From contig JAEPQB010000002.1 in the NCBI GenBank assembly GCA_017640725.1, forward strand, positions 248,001 through 312,000: a stretch of 64,000 nucleotides of DNA, read 5' to 3'. The translations under genes were made by a program, and so were the position numbers. Below, piece by piece: positions 23,246 to 30,570 of the stretch (the first letter of the stretch is position 1; every line of letters starts with the position of its first letter). The notes beneath the pieces were generated by a model, which worked only from the letters and a program-made list of their open reading frames with translations, was not told where the DNA came from and made no database searches. The stretch comes from Kordiimonadaceae bacterium (GTDB taxonomy: Bacteria; Pseudomonadota; Alphaproteobacteria; Sphingomonadales; Kordiimonadaceae).

Positions 23246-24130
23246 GTGGTCGCTGACTTAGAAATCAATATTGAATCTTTGGTGCTTTGCGTATTGAGGG
23301 GCGATGCCAAACTGGATTTGCCGGTCAGGTCTGCGGCGTCGTTTCATTACATTTTGAGCGGCAAGGGCCAAATCGAATTTTCAGACAGAAAAGCGATCGA
23401 CATTGATGAAGGGTCGATCGTATTTGTGCCAGCCAATTGGAAACACAGATACCGTAGCTTTGAAGGTGGAGCGCCTCTACCGCCCATTGCCGAGACACTG
23501 GGTGCAAACATGAAAAAGATATCCGTGCCCGGGGCTGGAAAGGGCGGCATCGTAGGCTTGTGTGGCACTATGAACGTGCACGTTCGCGGCGCGCGCGCAC
23601 TGTTTGATTTATTGATCTCGCCCATTGCCGTTGACGCGAATGTTTCGCGTTATTGCCGCAAATTGATGGACATGGTGTTCGCTGAAGCAAACCGGGGCGA
23701 AAAAGCAAGTTTCGCGATTGTGAATGCCTTGATCCGGGCGTGCCTGATTTCCATCACGGAGCACTCAAGGGAAACTGGGGACAATAAAATGGGTTGGCTG
23801 TCGGCGGCCAACGAGCCCAAACTTTGGCCGGCACTGGAAAAAATTATGGCAAACCCGTCTGACAAGTTCACTGTCTCCGGTTTGGCCGACCTGTCCGGAA
23901 TGAGCCGCGCCCGATTTGCCAAGTTGTTTAGGGAAACGTACGGCCGTGGACCGATGGAATTTCTCAATCAGCTACGCATGCAGCAAGCGGCGCACTTGTT
24001 GTCTGCAACGCACGGCCCAATCAAAAAAATTGCTTCTAAAGTGGGGTTTGGTTCGCGGTCCGCATTCACGAGAAATTTCAAGAACTTCTCTGGATTGTCC
24101 CCGACAGATTACCGCACCGAACATCAGTGA
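23246..24130 (+). CDS. AraC-family transcriptional regulator
   Basis: 294 residues. The N-terminal cupin sensor domain (FHYILSGKGQIEF, IDEGSIVFVPANWKH) is followed by a helix-turn-helix pair (FTVSGLADLSGMSRARFAKL, GFGSRSAFTRNFKNFSGLSP). I prefer the GTG at 23246, which follows AGGGGGAGAAGGC; an ATG at 23216 in the same frame has no ribosome site. It is divergent from the exported hydrolase. Confidence 0.88.
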   Translation: MVADLEINIESLVLCVLRGDAKLDLPVRSAASFHYILSGKGQIEFSDRKAIDIDEGSIVFVPANWKHRYRSFEGGAPLPPIAETLGANMKKISVPGAGKGGIVGLCGTMNVHVRGARALFDLLISPIAVDANVSRYCRKLMDMVFAEANRGEKASFAIVNALIRACLISITEHSRETGDNKMGWLSAANEPKLWPALEKIMANPSDKFTVSGLADLSGMSRARFAKLFRETYGRGPMEFLNQLRMQQAAHLLSATHGPIKKIASKVGFGSRSAFTRNFKNFSGLSPTDYRTEHQ

Positions 24131-24164
24131 CAGCAGGCTGCACGCCGTAAACATGGTATTTCGG

Positions 24165-24728
24165 TTAACCCAGAGCCGAGAGCGCCGCGTCGCGGGCGCG
24201 GGTCAGCTGTGTGATCTCTAACCCGCAGCGCGCCATGGTGCGCATGCCAGCGTAAACCGACAGCAAATGCTCGGCCGACCCTGCACGGTCCGGCACATCG
24301 GTTTCCTCAAGCGCTGACAGTAAGGCATCTCGCATCGCATTCATGGCATCGCGCACCATCGCGCCGGTGTTTTCGTCATCAGCCGCCATATCAATGGCTG
24401 CGTTACACAGAAAACAGCCGCGCCGGTCACCACGCACGTCGGCTGCATCCACAACAAGGTTCAGATAGGCCTCAATCGCCTTCGCGCCAGAGTGAGATGT
24501 GTCCTCAAGCACATCAACCGCGCCCTGCACTTCTTCATCGATATAAAGCGAAAGCGCCATGCGATAGAGCGCGTGCTTGTCGCCAAACGCAGCATAGAGG
24601 CTGCCGCGCCCCAAGCCGGTAGCATTGCTGAGGTCAGCGTAAGACGTGCCTTCAAATCCCTGTTTCCAAAACAGGTCACGCACCGTTGCCAATGCTTTTT
24701 TGTCATCAAACTCGCGTAATCGCGCCAC
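24165..24728 (-). CDS. TetR-family repressor next to a DM13 gene
   Basis: 187 residues. The DNA-binding domain reads TSYADLSNATGLGRGSLYAA followed by FGDKHALYRMAL, and a C-terminal domain of the TetR_C type has CFLCNAAIDMA. A GTG at 24728 after GAGGGGG fits the family N-terminus (VARLREFDDKKAL); the frame is open to 24818 but that extra part is not typical. It is divergent from the DM13 gene, with a dyad between them. Confidence 0.85.
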   Translation of the reverse strand: MARLREFDDKKALATVRDLFWKQGFEGTSYADLSNATGLGRGSLYAAFGDKHALYRMALSLYIDEEVQGAVDVLEDTSHSGAKAIEAYLNLVVDAADVRGDRRGCFLCNAAIDMAADDENTGAMVRDAMNAMRDALLSALEETDVPDRAGSAEHLLSVYAGMRTMARCGLEITQLTRARDAALSALG

Positions 24729-24764
24729 AAAAGCCCCCTCACGATCATGTGATGAGATTGATTC

Positions 24765-24780
24765 TTGAACATTTGTTCCA
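24765..24780. promoter_or_regulatory. Candidate TetR operator
   Basis: TTGAACA and TGTTCCA are inverted with one mismatch around TT, in the gap between the divergent tetR and DM13 genes. Confidence 0.4.
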
Positions 24781-24867
24781 CAATAACCATCTGGTCGATT
24801 GTTGAACGATCGATCCATAATATAGGGCCGGTCAGACTATGAGGCAACTTTTTACAGGGAACCCGAT

Positions 24868-25272
24868 ATGTTTAAGAAATTGATCCTGACTTTTATGATG
24901 GTGGCAGGCCTGGGCGTAGCCACAGCAAATACCGCCATTGCAGATGACCATGCGTCAACTGTTGCAGCGCACGGCACTTTTGAAGGCCGCAGTGACCATG
25001 TAACCACTGGCGGTGTATCTATTGTGAAAACCGCAAGCGGCTATGTGGCTGTGCTCGAAAGCGACTTCAGCCTGGACGGTGCGCCAGACCCAACCCTTGG
25101 TTTTGGCAACAATGGCAAATTCGACACGGACACGCTTTTCACCAAGCTTGAAAGCAAGGATGGCCTGCAGGTTTATGCCATTCCGGCAAACATTGATGTA
25201 TCCAGCTTTAGCGAGTTCTATGTTTGGTGTGAGGATTTCAGTGTGCCACTGGGTGTTGCATCGCTGAAGTAA
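24868..25272 (+). CDS. Secreted DM13-domain protein
   Basis: 134 residues. A signal peptide ends near NTAIA. The rest is one DM13 domain: HGTFEGRSDHVTTGGVSIVK, YVAVLESDFSLDGAPDPTL, and the C-terminal FSEFYVWCEDFSVPLGVASL with the family's conserved Cys. DM13 domains have been proposed to take part in extracellular redox reactions. The gene is divergent from a TetR gene and ends at a strong terminator. Confidence 0.85.
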   Translation: MFKKLILTFMMVAGLGVATANTAIADDHASTVAAHGTFEGRSDHVTTGGVSIVKTASGYVAVLESDFSLDGAPDPTLGFGNNGKFDTDTLFTKLESKDGLQVYAIPANIDVSSFSEFYVWCEDFSVPLGVASLK

Positions 25273-25293
25273 CAGCTAAAAAACCATCAGTCC

Positions 25294-25324
25294 AAAGCCC
25301 CGGCCCGCCGGGGCTTTTTTTTTT
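25294..25324. terminator. Bidirectional terminator after the DM13 gene
   Basis: AAAGCCCCGG pairs with CCGGGGCTTT around CCCG, followed by a run of ten T on the plus strand. The convergent PAS gene ends right beside it. Confidence 0.85.
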
Positions 25325-25851
25325 CAGACAACAGCCGCCAATTCGTCTGTCGGCTTTACGGGAATGAACTCGTGGCGCAGGTTTTCAAGCTTGGGCAATT
25401 TGCCGGCCATGCCCGCCTGAAGCTCTGGCAAACAAAACAAGCTTATGATCGTGGGGCAGCCATTTTCTGGCGCCAATGGCAGGCGCAATTGCGCGAGCGG
25501 AATTATAAGGTTGTCGTCAAATACCAGTTCACCCTCCACGAGTGCGGCAATCTGATTGCTGGTCACTGCCCGCGCGATTTCCACATGCAGCTTCGTGGCT
25601 GCGGCGTCTTTGAAAATGGCTGCAATTGGCACCTGGCTTGGATCCTGTCGCCAGGCCGCTTCAATGCGGGAGCCAATATAACGGGTGGTCGGTGTTCTGC
25701 TATCGAAATCCCATTCGGCAATCATCAAGCTTGGAAGATGCTCTGCAAACCCCGTGACGGTGATATCACTGCGCATTGGCAGCTCAAACGTGCCGCTCCG
25801 CATCGCGATACGCTGCCACTTGGCGATAAAGTCTTTGAATTCAGGCTGCAT
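25324..25851 (-). CDS. PAS_5-type protein, copy 1
   Basis: 175 residues. It is a single PAS_5-like domain: FKDFIAKWQRIA, DITVTGFAEHLPSLMIAEWD, TTRYIGSRIE and a terminal strand LRLPLAPENGCPTIISLF. This family is common and uncharacterised in Alphaproteobacteria. No output domain is fused. It is paralogous to the next gene upstream. Confidence 0.75.
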   Translation of the reverse strand: MQPEFKDFIAKWQRIAMRSGTFELPMRSDITVTGFAEHLPSLMIAEWDFDSRTPTTRYIGSRIEAAWRQDPSQVPIAAIFKDAAATKLHVEIARAVTSNQIAALVEGELVFDDNLIIPLAQLRLPLAPENGCPTIISLFCLPELQAGMAGKLPKLENLRHEFIPVKPTDELAAVV

Positions 25852-25956
25852 TTCGCCTTTCCCTAACCCGTTAAAATAGTGTTTACCATGCAGAGTTTAA
25901 CAGGGGTTTAATGGACCTGGGGGTCCAACTGTCGGGCGTGACAGCCACTGGACATG

Positions 25957-26490
25957 CTAGCTAACAGTTTCAAGGGCGGCTTCCTCAGCGACCAACTCAA
26001 AAAACGTGTAACGCATTTTTTCAAGCCGCACCGAACCGGTGATGGTGGGCTGGGGGTGCGTGTCTGGAATATGCAAGAGACTGATAATGACGGGTTTCCC
26101 GTCAACCGGCGCCAGCGGCAAGCGAAGCTGCTTTGCCACAATCGAATTGCCGCCACCGATACTGACGTCCGCCTGAACTTCAGCGCCTACTTTGTCTTTG
26201 ATAACGGCCTTCGCGATCTCAAGGTGAGCTTCCATGTGGCGGCCAGGCTCCAGCAGGGCCTTTACTGGCTCCTGTTGCACATCGCGTTTCAGGAGTTGGT
26301 CAATACGTGTGCCGCAATAGTCAATCTGCGGTATCCAGTTTTTTGTGTTCCAGCGCGCAACCACCATGTTGGGCAAAAAACGGTGAAACTCTGTCGCAGT
26401 TATTTGATCGCGCGTGGGCAGGCGCCCTTTATCTGTGTCAACAGCAAGGGCGCGCCAAAGCGCTATAAAATCTTCAAAGTCGGACAGCAT
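25957..26490 (-). CDS. PAS_5-type protein, copy 2
   Basis: 177 residues, aligned end to end with copy 1: FEDFIALWRALAV, QITATEFHRFLPNMVVARWN, QIDYCGTRID and LRLPLAPVDGKPVIISLLHI. The two genes are 105 bases apart on the same strand, so they are a tandem duplication that has diverged strongly. Function unknown. Confidence 0.75.
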   Translation of the reverse strand: MLSDFEDFIALWRALAVDTDKGRLPTRDQITATEFHRFLPNMVVARWNTKNWIPQIDYCGTRIDQLLKRDVQQEPVKALLEPGRHMEAHLEIAKAVIKDKVGAEVQADVSIGGGNSIVAKQLRLPLAPVDGKPVIISLLHIPDTHPQPTITGSVRLEKMRYTFFELVAEEAALETVS

Positions 26491-26571
26491 AAACTTCCCA
26501 ATCGTGCGCCCTGATTCGTGCCGAACATGATGACGCTTATTGGGGATGCGGTCAAATTTTCTGAGAGTTGG

Positions 26572-26916
26572 TTATGCGCCTGCGCGCTCTGGCCCTAACA
26601 GAATTCGTTTCATATCGCCGTCTGTTTTGTACGTGAGAACAAGCAGATAAACAGCCAGGAACATGATGCCACCAAACAGTGCCAGCACACCGAGACCAAT
26701 ACCCAAGAGGCTGAAATTGTTGCGCCACATGGTCCAACCGGCGCTCAAAAGCAGCATACTAAGGAAGTCAGTATTGAACTGGCCGGGCCAGTTGACTTTG
26801 CCAATATCACCGAAGAACACCGGCATCAAATCCCATCCGTGTACCAAGCCAGTGAGCGCGGTGTACCCGATAATGTTGATGATCATGGCGATCAGGATTA
26901 GTCGAAACAAAAGCAT
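26572..26916 (-). CDS. Small membrane protein of unknown function
   Basis: 114 residues with three hydrophobic segments (FRLILIAMIINIIGYTALTG, FLSMLLLSAGWTM, LGIGLGVLALFGGIMFLAVY). The ATG at 26916 follows GGGGGAGGGACCT; the longer open frame to 27147 is non-coding in appearance. It lies downstream of the candidate sRNA on the same strand. I recognise no family with confidence. Confidence 0.7.
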   Translation of the reverse strand: MLLFRLILIAMIINIIGYTALTGLVHGWDLMPVFFGDIGKVNWPGQFNTDFLSMLLLSAGWTMWRNNFSLLGIGLGVLALFGGIMFLAVYLLVLTYKTDGDMKRILLGPERAGA

Positions 26917-27073
26917 AGGTCCCTCCCCCGTTATGCTGTCTGTTGTGGCTGTTGCACGCTTGTAAGATAGCCCAGAAGGGCGGCAACACCAGCCCCTGAA
27001 TAATACGGCCCTCTGCACTAGGCCTTGGTTCGGGCATATAACGCCGCTCGGGCATAAGGGGTTCGCAGCAGCT

Positions 27074-27207
27074 AAAAAAAGCCCCGGCTGGGGAAAGCCG
27101 GGGCAACGACAAAGGTGGCGGAGGATCTGGCCACCTGGGGGAAACAAGACTCACTGGCCAAGGCGGCCAATGCATCGGACAGTAATCAAAACGACATTTT
27201 CTGTCCT
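27074..27207 (-). ncRNA. Candidate small RNA with CCUCC loop and intrinsic terminator
   Basis: On the minus strand a perfect 8-bp stem (GCCCCGGC, 27081-27088, with GCCGGGGC, 27097-27104) is followed by seven T: a strong terminator with no coding gene before it. Just upstream, AGGTGGC and GCCACCT (27113-27119 and 27130-27136) form a hairpin whose loop reads CAGATCCTCC in the RNA sense, an anti-Shine-Dalgarno sequence. A promoter for this strand lies at 27242-27214. The transcript would be about 130 bases. Alternatively it is an attenuated leader of the membrane-protein gene at 26572-26916. Confidence 0.5.
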
Positions 27208-27213
27208 TTTGTC

Positions 27214-27246
27214 TATATTGACATTTGGGCGTGTTTTGTCAATATG
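27214..27246. promoter_or_regulatory. Symmetric divergent promoter/operator
   Basis: TATTGACA (27216-27223) and TGTCAATA (27237-27244) are perfect inverses 13 bases apart. Each holds a TTGACA -35 box: on plus 27218-27223 with AATATG at 27241-27246 after 17 bases, on minus 27242-27237 with AATATA at 27219-27214 after 17 bases. One TetR-type dimer here would block both directions. Confidence 0.5.
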
Positions 27247-27252
27247 TCGCCC

Positions 27253-27831
27253 ATGAATATTTTTGAACCCAAGAAAAATCGTGAGCATAATATCCTGGAG
27301 GCCGCGACCCGGGTATTCACCCGGTACGGCGTGAAGCGCACGACGATGAATGACATCGCCGAAGAAGCAGGCATCGTGCGGCAAACGCTATACAATGTGT
27401 TCAAAAATAAGGATGAAGTGCTGTGCGCCACCATCCGCTGGTTTTGCGACACGTCACTGGCGGCAGCCGAAGACGACATCGCTAAAACCGACAAGCTTGA
27501 GGATCAGCTGGATATCCTGTTCCACAATTTTGTTGTGACAGCCTATGAGATGATTGAGCAGTCACCGGACGCAGACGATGTGATCAATGGCTTCAACGCC
27601 CTCGGCAAAGAAGAACTGGAGCACGCCAAAGCACGTTTCTGCGAAGCCTTTGAAACTCTGCTGGCTCCGCATTCGGCCGCGCTGAAGGCCAATGGGTACG
27701 AGGTGGCGGCGATGGCGGATTATGTGACGACAGCCGCCAAAGGGGTGAAAACCCAGGCCCGCGACAAAGCACACCTGCTGGCGTCACTCGACACCCTCAA
27801 AAAGACAGTTTTGCAGGCGGCTGCGGCTTAA
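27253..27831 (+). CDS. TetR-family regulator, possibly leaderless
   Basis: 192 residues. The helix-turn-helix is REHNILEAATRVFTRYGVKR followed by TTMNDIAEEAGIVRQTLYNV. The C-terminal half is all-alpha and not recognised. The ATG at 27253 has no ribosome site and lies 7 bases after the -10 box, so the mRNA may start at the AUG; an ATG at 27244 would lie inside the promoter. Its stop codon overlaps that of the next, convergent TetR gene. A likely target is its own divergent promoter and whatever is read to the left. Confidence 0.85.
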   Translation: MNIFEPKKNREHNILEAATRVFTRYGVKRTTMNDIAEEAGIVRQTLYNVFKNKDEVLCATIRWFCDTSLAAAEDDIAKTDKLEDQLDILFHNFVVTAYEMIEQSPDADDVINGFNALGKEELEHAKARFCEAFETLLAPHSAALKANGYEVAAMADYVTTAAKGVKTQARDKAHLLASLDTLKKTVLQAAAA

Positions 27832-28421
27832 GACTTTTTACCGTAGGCCAGTACCACATCAATTGTATGGGCGGTGAAGCGCTCCAGCTTTTCGGCGGGT
27901 TCGCCGTCAATTTTCATCAACGACAGTGCATGGCTCGCGGACAACAGTATGCGCGCATCATCGCGGTTTTCTTTGCTGATATTGTCTTCAGAGGCCCACA
28001 GAATTTCGCTGAGCTTGCTCAGGATCTCATCCTGGAATTTCAGGAACTTACTGCGCATCTCCGGGTCAAATCGTGCAGCCCAGCCCTGCTGCACCAGCAC
28101 ATAATTGCGGTGGGTATCCACCGTTCCAACGATGCGCGACGCCAGAGAGCCAAGCATCGCGGGCGCGCCGCCTTTCATCACTTCAATGCCGCTGAAAAAT
28201 TCCAGGAAAAACTCTGCCACTTCATCCGTGACCGCATCCAGAAGGGCTTCCCGCGTCGGGAAATAAACGAATGTCGCCGCTGTCGACACACCCACCCGGC
28301 GCGCAATGTCAGCGTGCTTGGCTTCGCCGAAGCCCATTTCCGCGAACAAGTCGATGGCGGCAGTCAGCAATTGCTTGCGCCGCTCTTCGGGGCTGAGTCG
28401 GGTTCGCGCTGGTCGCGCCAT
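27828..28421 (-). CDS. TetR-family regulator of alkB
   Basis: 197 residues. The DNA-binding domain reads RKQLLTAAIDLFAEMGFGEA followed by KHADIARRVGVSTAATFVYF. The ATG at 28421 follows AAAGGAAACAGGT. It is divergent from alkB and the gap holds a perfect palindrome, so repression of alkB relieved by an alkane-derived or fatty ligand is the likely role. Ligand specificity is inferred. It ends on TTAA, which also supplies the stop codon of the convergent TetR gene. Confidence 0.87.
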   Translation of the reverse strand: MARPARTRLSPEERRKQLLTAAIDLFAEMGFGEAKHADIARRVGVSTAATFVYFPTREALLDAVTDEVAEFFLEFFSGIEVMKGGAPAMLGSLASRIVGTVDTHRNYVLVQQGWAARFDPEMRSKFLKFQDEILSKLSEILWASEDNISKENRDDARILLSASHALSLMKIDGEPAEKLERFTAHTIDVVLAYGKKS

Positions 28422-28490
28422 ACCTGTTTCCTTTGATGACCTCCTCCCCTGAGTGCCAAAAAAGTACTGAATTCTCAAGCCTTAACTCTC

Positions 28491-28521
28491 TTATTGATAT
28501 TTTTATCAATAATTGTTGACA
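28491..28521. promoter_or_regulatory. alkB operator and -35 box
   Basis: TTATTGATA (28491-28499) and TATCAATAA (28504-28512) are perfect inverses around TTTT. A TTGACA -35 box for alkB follows at 28516-28521, so a bound TetR dimer would cover the promoter. Confidence 0.65.
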
Positions 28522-28630
28522 TTCTGCGCTTGCTCCATAATCTATGCGTCAGAGGTATGTTTATGCCCTTGGGGAAGGGCTTTTGCTGCAGCACGCGAAC
28601 CATGTTGCCGCATTAGATCGGAGAAACTTG

Positions 28631-29809
28631 ATGAGTGACGCACCCGCCATCGACTATAAAGACACCAAGAAATACTGGTGGCCGCTGGCCACCGTGCTGG
28701 CGCTGTTGCCGGTTATTGGCATCGGCCTTTTTTATGAAACCGGTTTTCCCGTGTGGCTGTGGCTAACGCCTATTTTCCTCTATGGCTTTATTCCTATTAT
28801 CGAAGTGGCGTTTGGCGAAGACGAAAGCAACCCGCCCCGTGAGGCGATCCCCATGCTGCGCGACGACAAATTTTATCGCTGGAGCGCATTTGCCGGCCTG
28901 CCACTTGTTTACACCAGCTGGATTGTTGGCGCCTGGTTCATTGCAACCGAGCCCTTTAGCTGGAACGCCTATATTGCAACTACGCTTTCAGCAGGCCTGA
29001 CGGGTGCAGGGTCCCTGAATGCAGGGCACGAGGTTGGCCACCGCCGCGATAAAATATCGATCAATTTCGCACGCTTTTTCCTGTGCCTGTGCGGCATGGG
29101 CCATTTCCGTATCGAGCATAACCTGGGCCACCATGTGCAGGTCGCAACGCCAGAGGACAGCGCCACATCCATGATGGGTGAGAACTTTTACGCCTTTACC
29201 ATTCATGAGCTACCGGGCGGCTATAAGCGTGCCTGGAACATTGAAAAAACCCGCTTGGGCCGCAAGGGCAAGTCCGCGTTCTCACTCGAAAACGAAGTGC
29301 TGACAAACACGCTGATTACGCTTGGCATGTATGGCACGGCCGTCGCCCTCTTTGGCCTGATTATTTTGCCGTATCTGCTGATCGCGGCGCTTCTCTCTAA
29401 CCTGATGCTCTCAAGTGCAAACTATATTGAGCATTACGGCCTGCAGCGCGGCAAGCGCGATGACGGCCGTTATGAGCGTGTGCAACCGCACCACAGCTGG
29501 AACGCCAATCATGTTGTTTCCAACATTATGCTGTTCCACCTGCAACGCCACTCAGACCATCATGCGCACGCAGAGCGGCCGTACCAGTGCCTGCGCCATT
29601 TTGACAGCGCGCCGCAGCTGCCGGCAGGATATTTCACCATGTATTTGGCGGCCTGGATCCCGCCGGTGTGGTTCCACATTATGGACCCGCTGGTGGCCGA
29701 GCAGATGGGCGGTGACATGGATAAGGCCTATATCAAGCCATCCAAGCGCGAGAAGATTTACGCCAAGTACCACCGGCCAACGCCCGCTGAGGCCGTGGCC
29801 GCTGAATAG
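28631..29809 (+). CDS. alkB: Alkane 1-monooxygenase (AlkB-type, membrane di-iron)
   Basis: 392 residues with about six membrane helices. All His motifs are present: HEVGHRR (133-139), EHNLGHH (162-168), NYIEHYGLQR (264-273) and LQRHSDHH (304-311). It hydroxylates the terminal carbon of medium or long n-alkanes using rubredoxin-delivered electrons; no rubredoxin gene is next to it. The ATG at 28631 follows GGAGAAACTTG. It is controlled by the divergent TetR and ends at a terminator. Confidence 0.95.
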   Translation: MSDAPAIDYKDTKKYWWPLATVLALLPVIGIGLFYETGFPVWLWLTPIFLYGFIPIIEVAFGEDESNPPREAIPMLRDDKFYRWSAFAGLPLVYTSWIVGAWFIATEPFSWNAYIATTLSAGLTGAGSLNAGHEVGHRRDKISINFARFFLCLCGMGHFRIEHNLGHHVQVATPEDSATSMMGENFYAFTIHELPGGYKRAWNIEKTRLGRKGKSAFSLENEVLTNTLITLGMYGTAVALFGLIILPYLLIAALLSNLMLSSANYIEHYGLQRGKRDDGRYERVQPHHSWNANHVVSNIMLFHLQRHSDHHAHAERPYQCLRHFDSAPQLPAGYFTMYLAAWIPPVWFHIMDPLVAEQMGGDMDKAYIKPSKREKIYAKYHRPTPAEAVAAE

Positions 29810-29831
29810 GCGCTGAACAAGCTCAAAATAG

Positions 29832-29856
29832 AAAAGGCCCCATCGGGGCCTTTTTT
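29832..29856. terminator. Terminator after alkB
   Basis: AAAAGGCCCC pairs with GGGGCCTTTT around ATC, followed by further T. It also faces the end of the convergent membrane-protein gene. Confidence 0.85.
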
Positions 29857-29874
29857 AGTTGGTGAATTCGCCTT

Positions 29875-30501
29875 TCAGCGACCGCCTGCCCCCATCAATC
29901 GCAATAGCTCTTGAGCAAATTGCCTGCTTTTGCGCCACCCATTTGAGATCATCACTGCTGGATAACCCAGCCAAATCAGCAACCAACCCAAAACAAAAAC
30001 AGGCCCCCAAGGCAATATGGGAACCTGAGAAGCTTCGCCGTTCACGGTCAAGTTAATCAACCCGTCACCAAATACAATGTCTGCGTAAAATGTCACTGAA
30101 AAGCCCACGCACACGATAAGCGCCAAGAGCAACCAGATGCAGAGAATTCTGCGGGTGAGTGTATGAAATGCCATCGTGACAGAAATAGCGCTGCTTTCAT
30201 CTTGCTTAACCAAAAGCCGTGGGAGAATATAATGTCGTCTGATGCCCGCCATTCGTCCAGACACAGCGTCGTGTTCGTCATGCTTCACCAGAAAGCCTGG
30301 GACCACTGCGTAATACTGGCGCCTTGCCAAATGTATCACAGCAGCTTCCTCATCCTGCGTTTCAACTTTCCATCTTTCAAAGCCAAAACGATCTTTTGGA
30401 TTAGGCAATTTATCCAACCCGTCGGCAATTGAGAGCGTTGGAACATTCCCTGTTAAGGTCTCTTTGGAACCGGGCAGAAATTTCAGCTGCTTGCATCGCA
30501 T
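29875..30501 (-). CDS. Hypothetical membrane protein
   Basis: 208 residues from the ATG at 30501 (after AAAGGTACTC). The N-terminal 110 residues are soluble and polar. Two membrane helices follow (ILCIWLLLALIVCVGFSVTF and WGPVFVLGWLLIWLGYPAVM). No family recognised. The segment around 30240-30370 is odd for coding sequence but the frame is open throughout. Confidence 0.5.
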   Translation of the reverse strand: MRCKQLKFLPGSKETLTGNVPTLSIADGLDKLPNPKDRFGFERWKVETQDEEAAVIHLARRQYYAVVPGFLVKHDEHDAVSGRMAGIRRHYILPRLLVKQDESSAISVTMAFHTLTRRILCIWLLLALIVCVGFSVTFYADIVFGDGLINLTVNGEASQVPILPWGPVFVLGWLLIWLGYPAVMISNGWRKSRQFAQELLRLMGAGGR

Positions 30502-30570
30502 TAGAGTACCTTTCAACCACAATCACCTGTTCCCAAACACTTGATAACAATGGGAACCACCGCACCTTTT

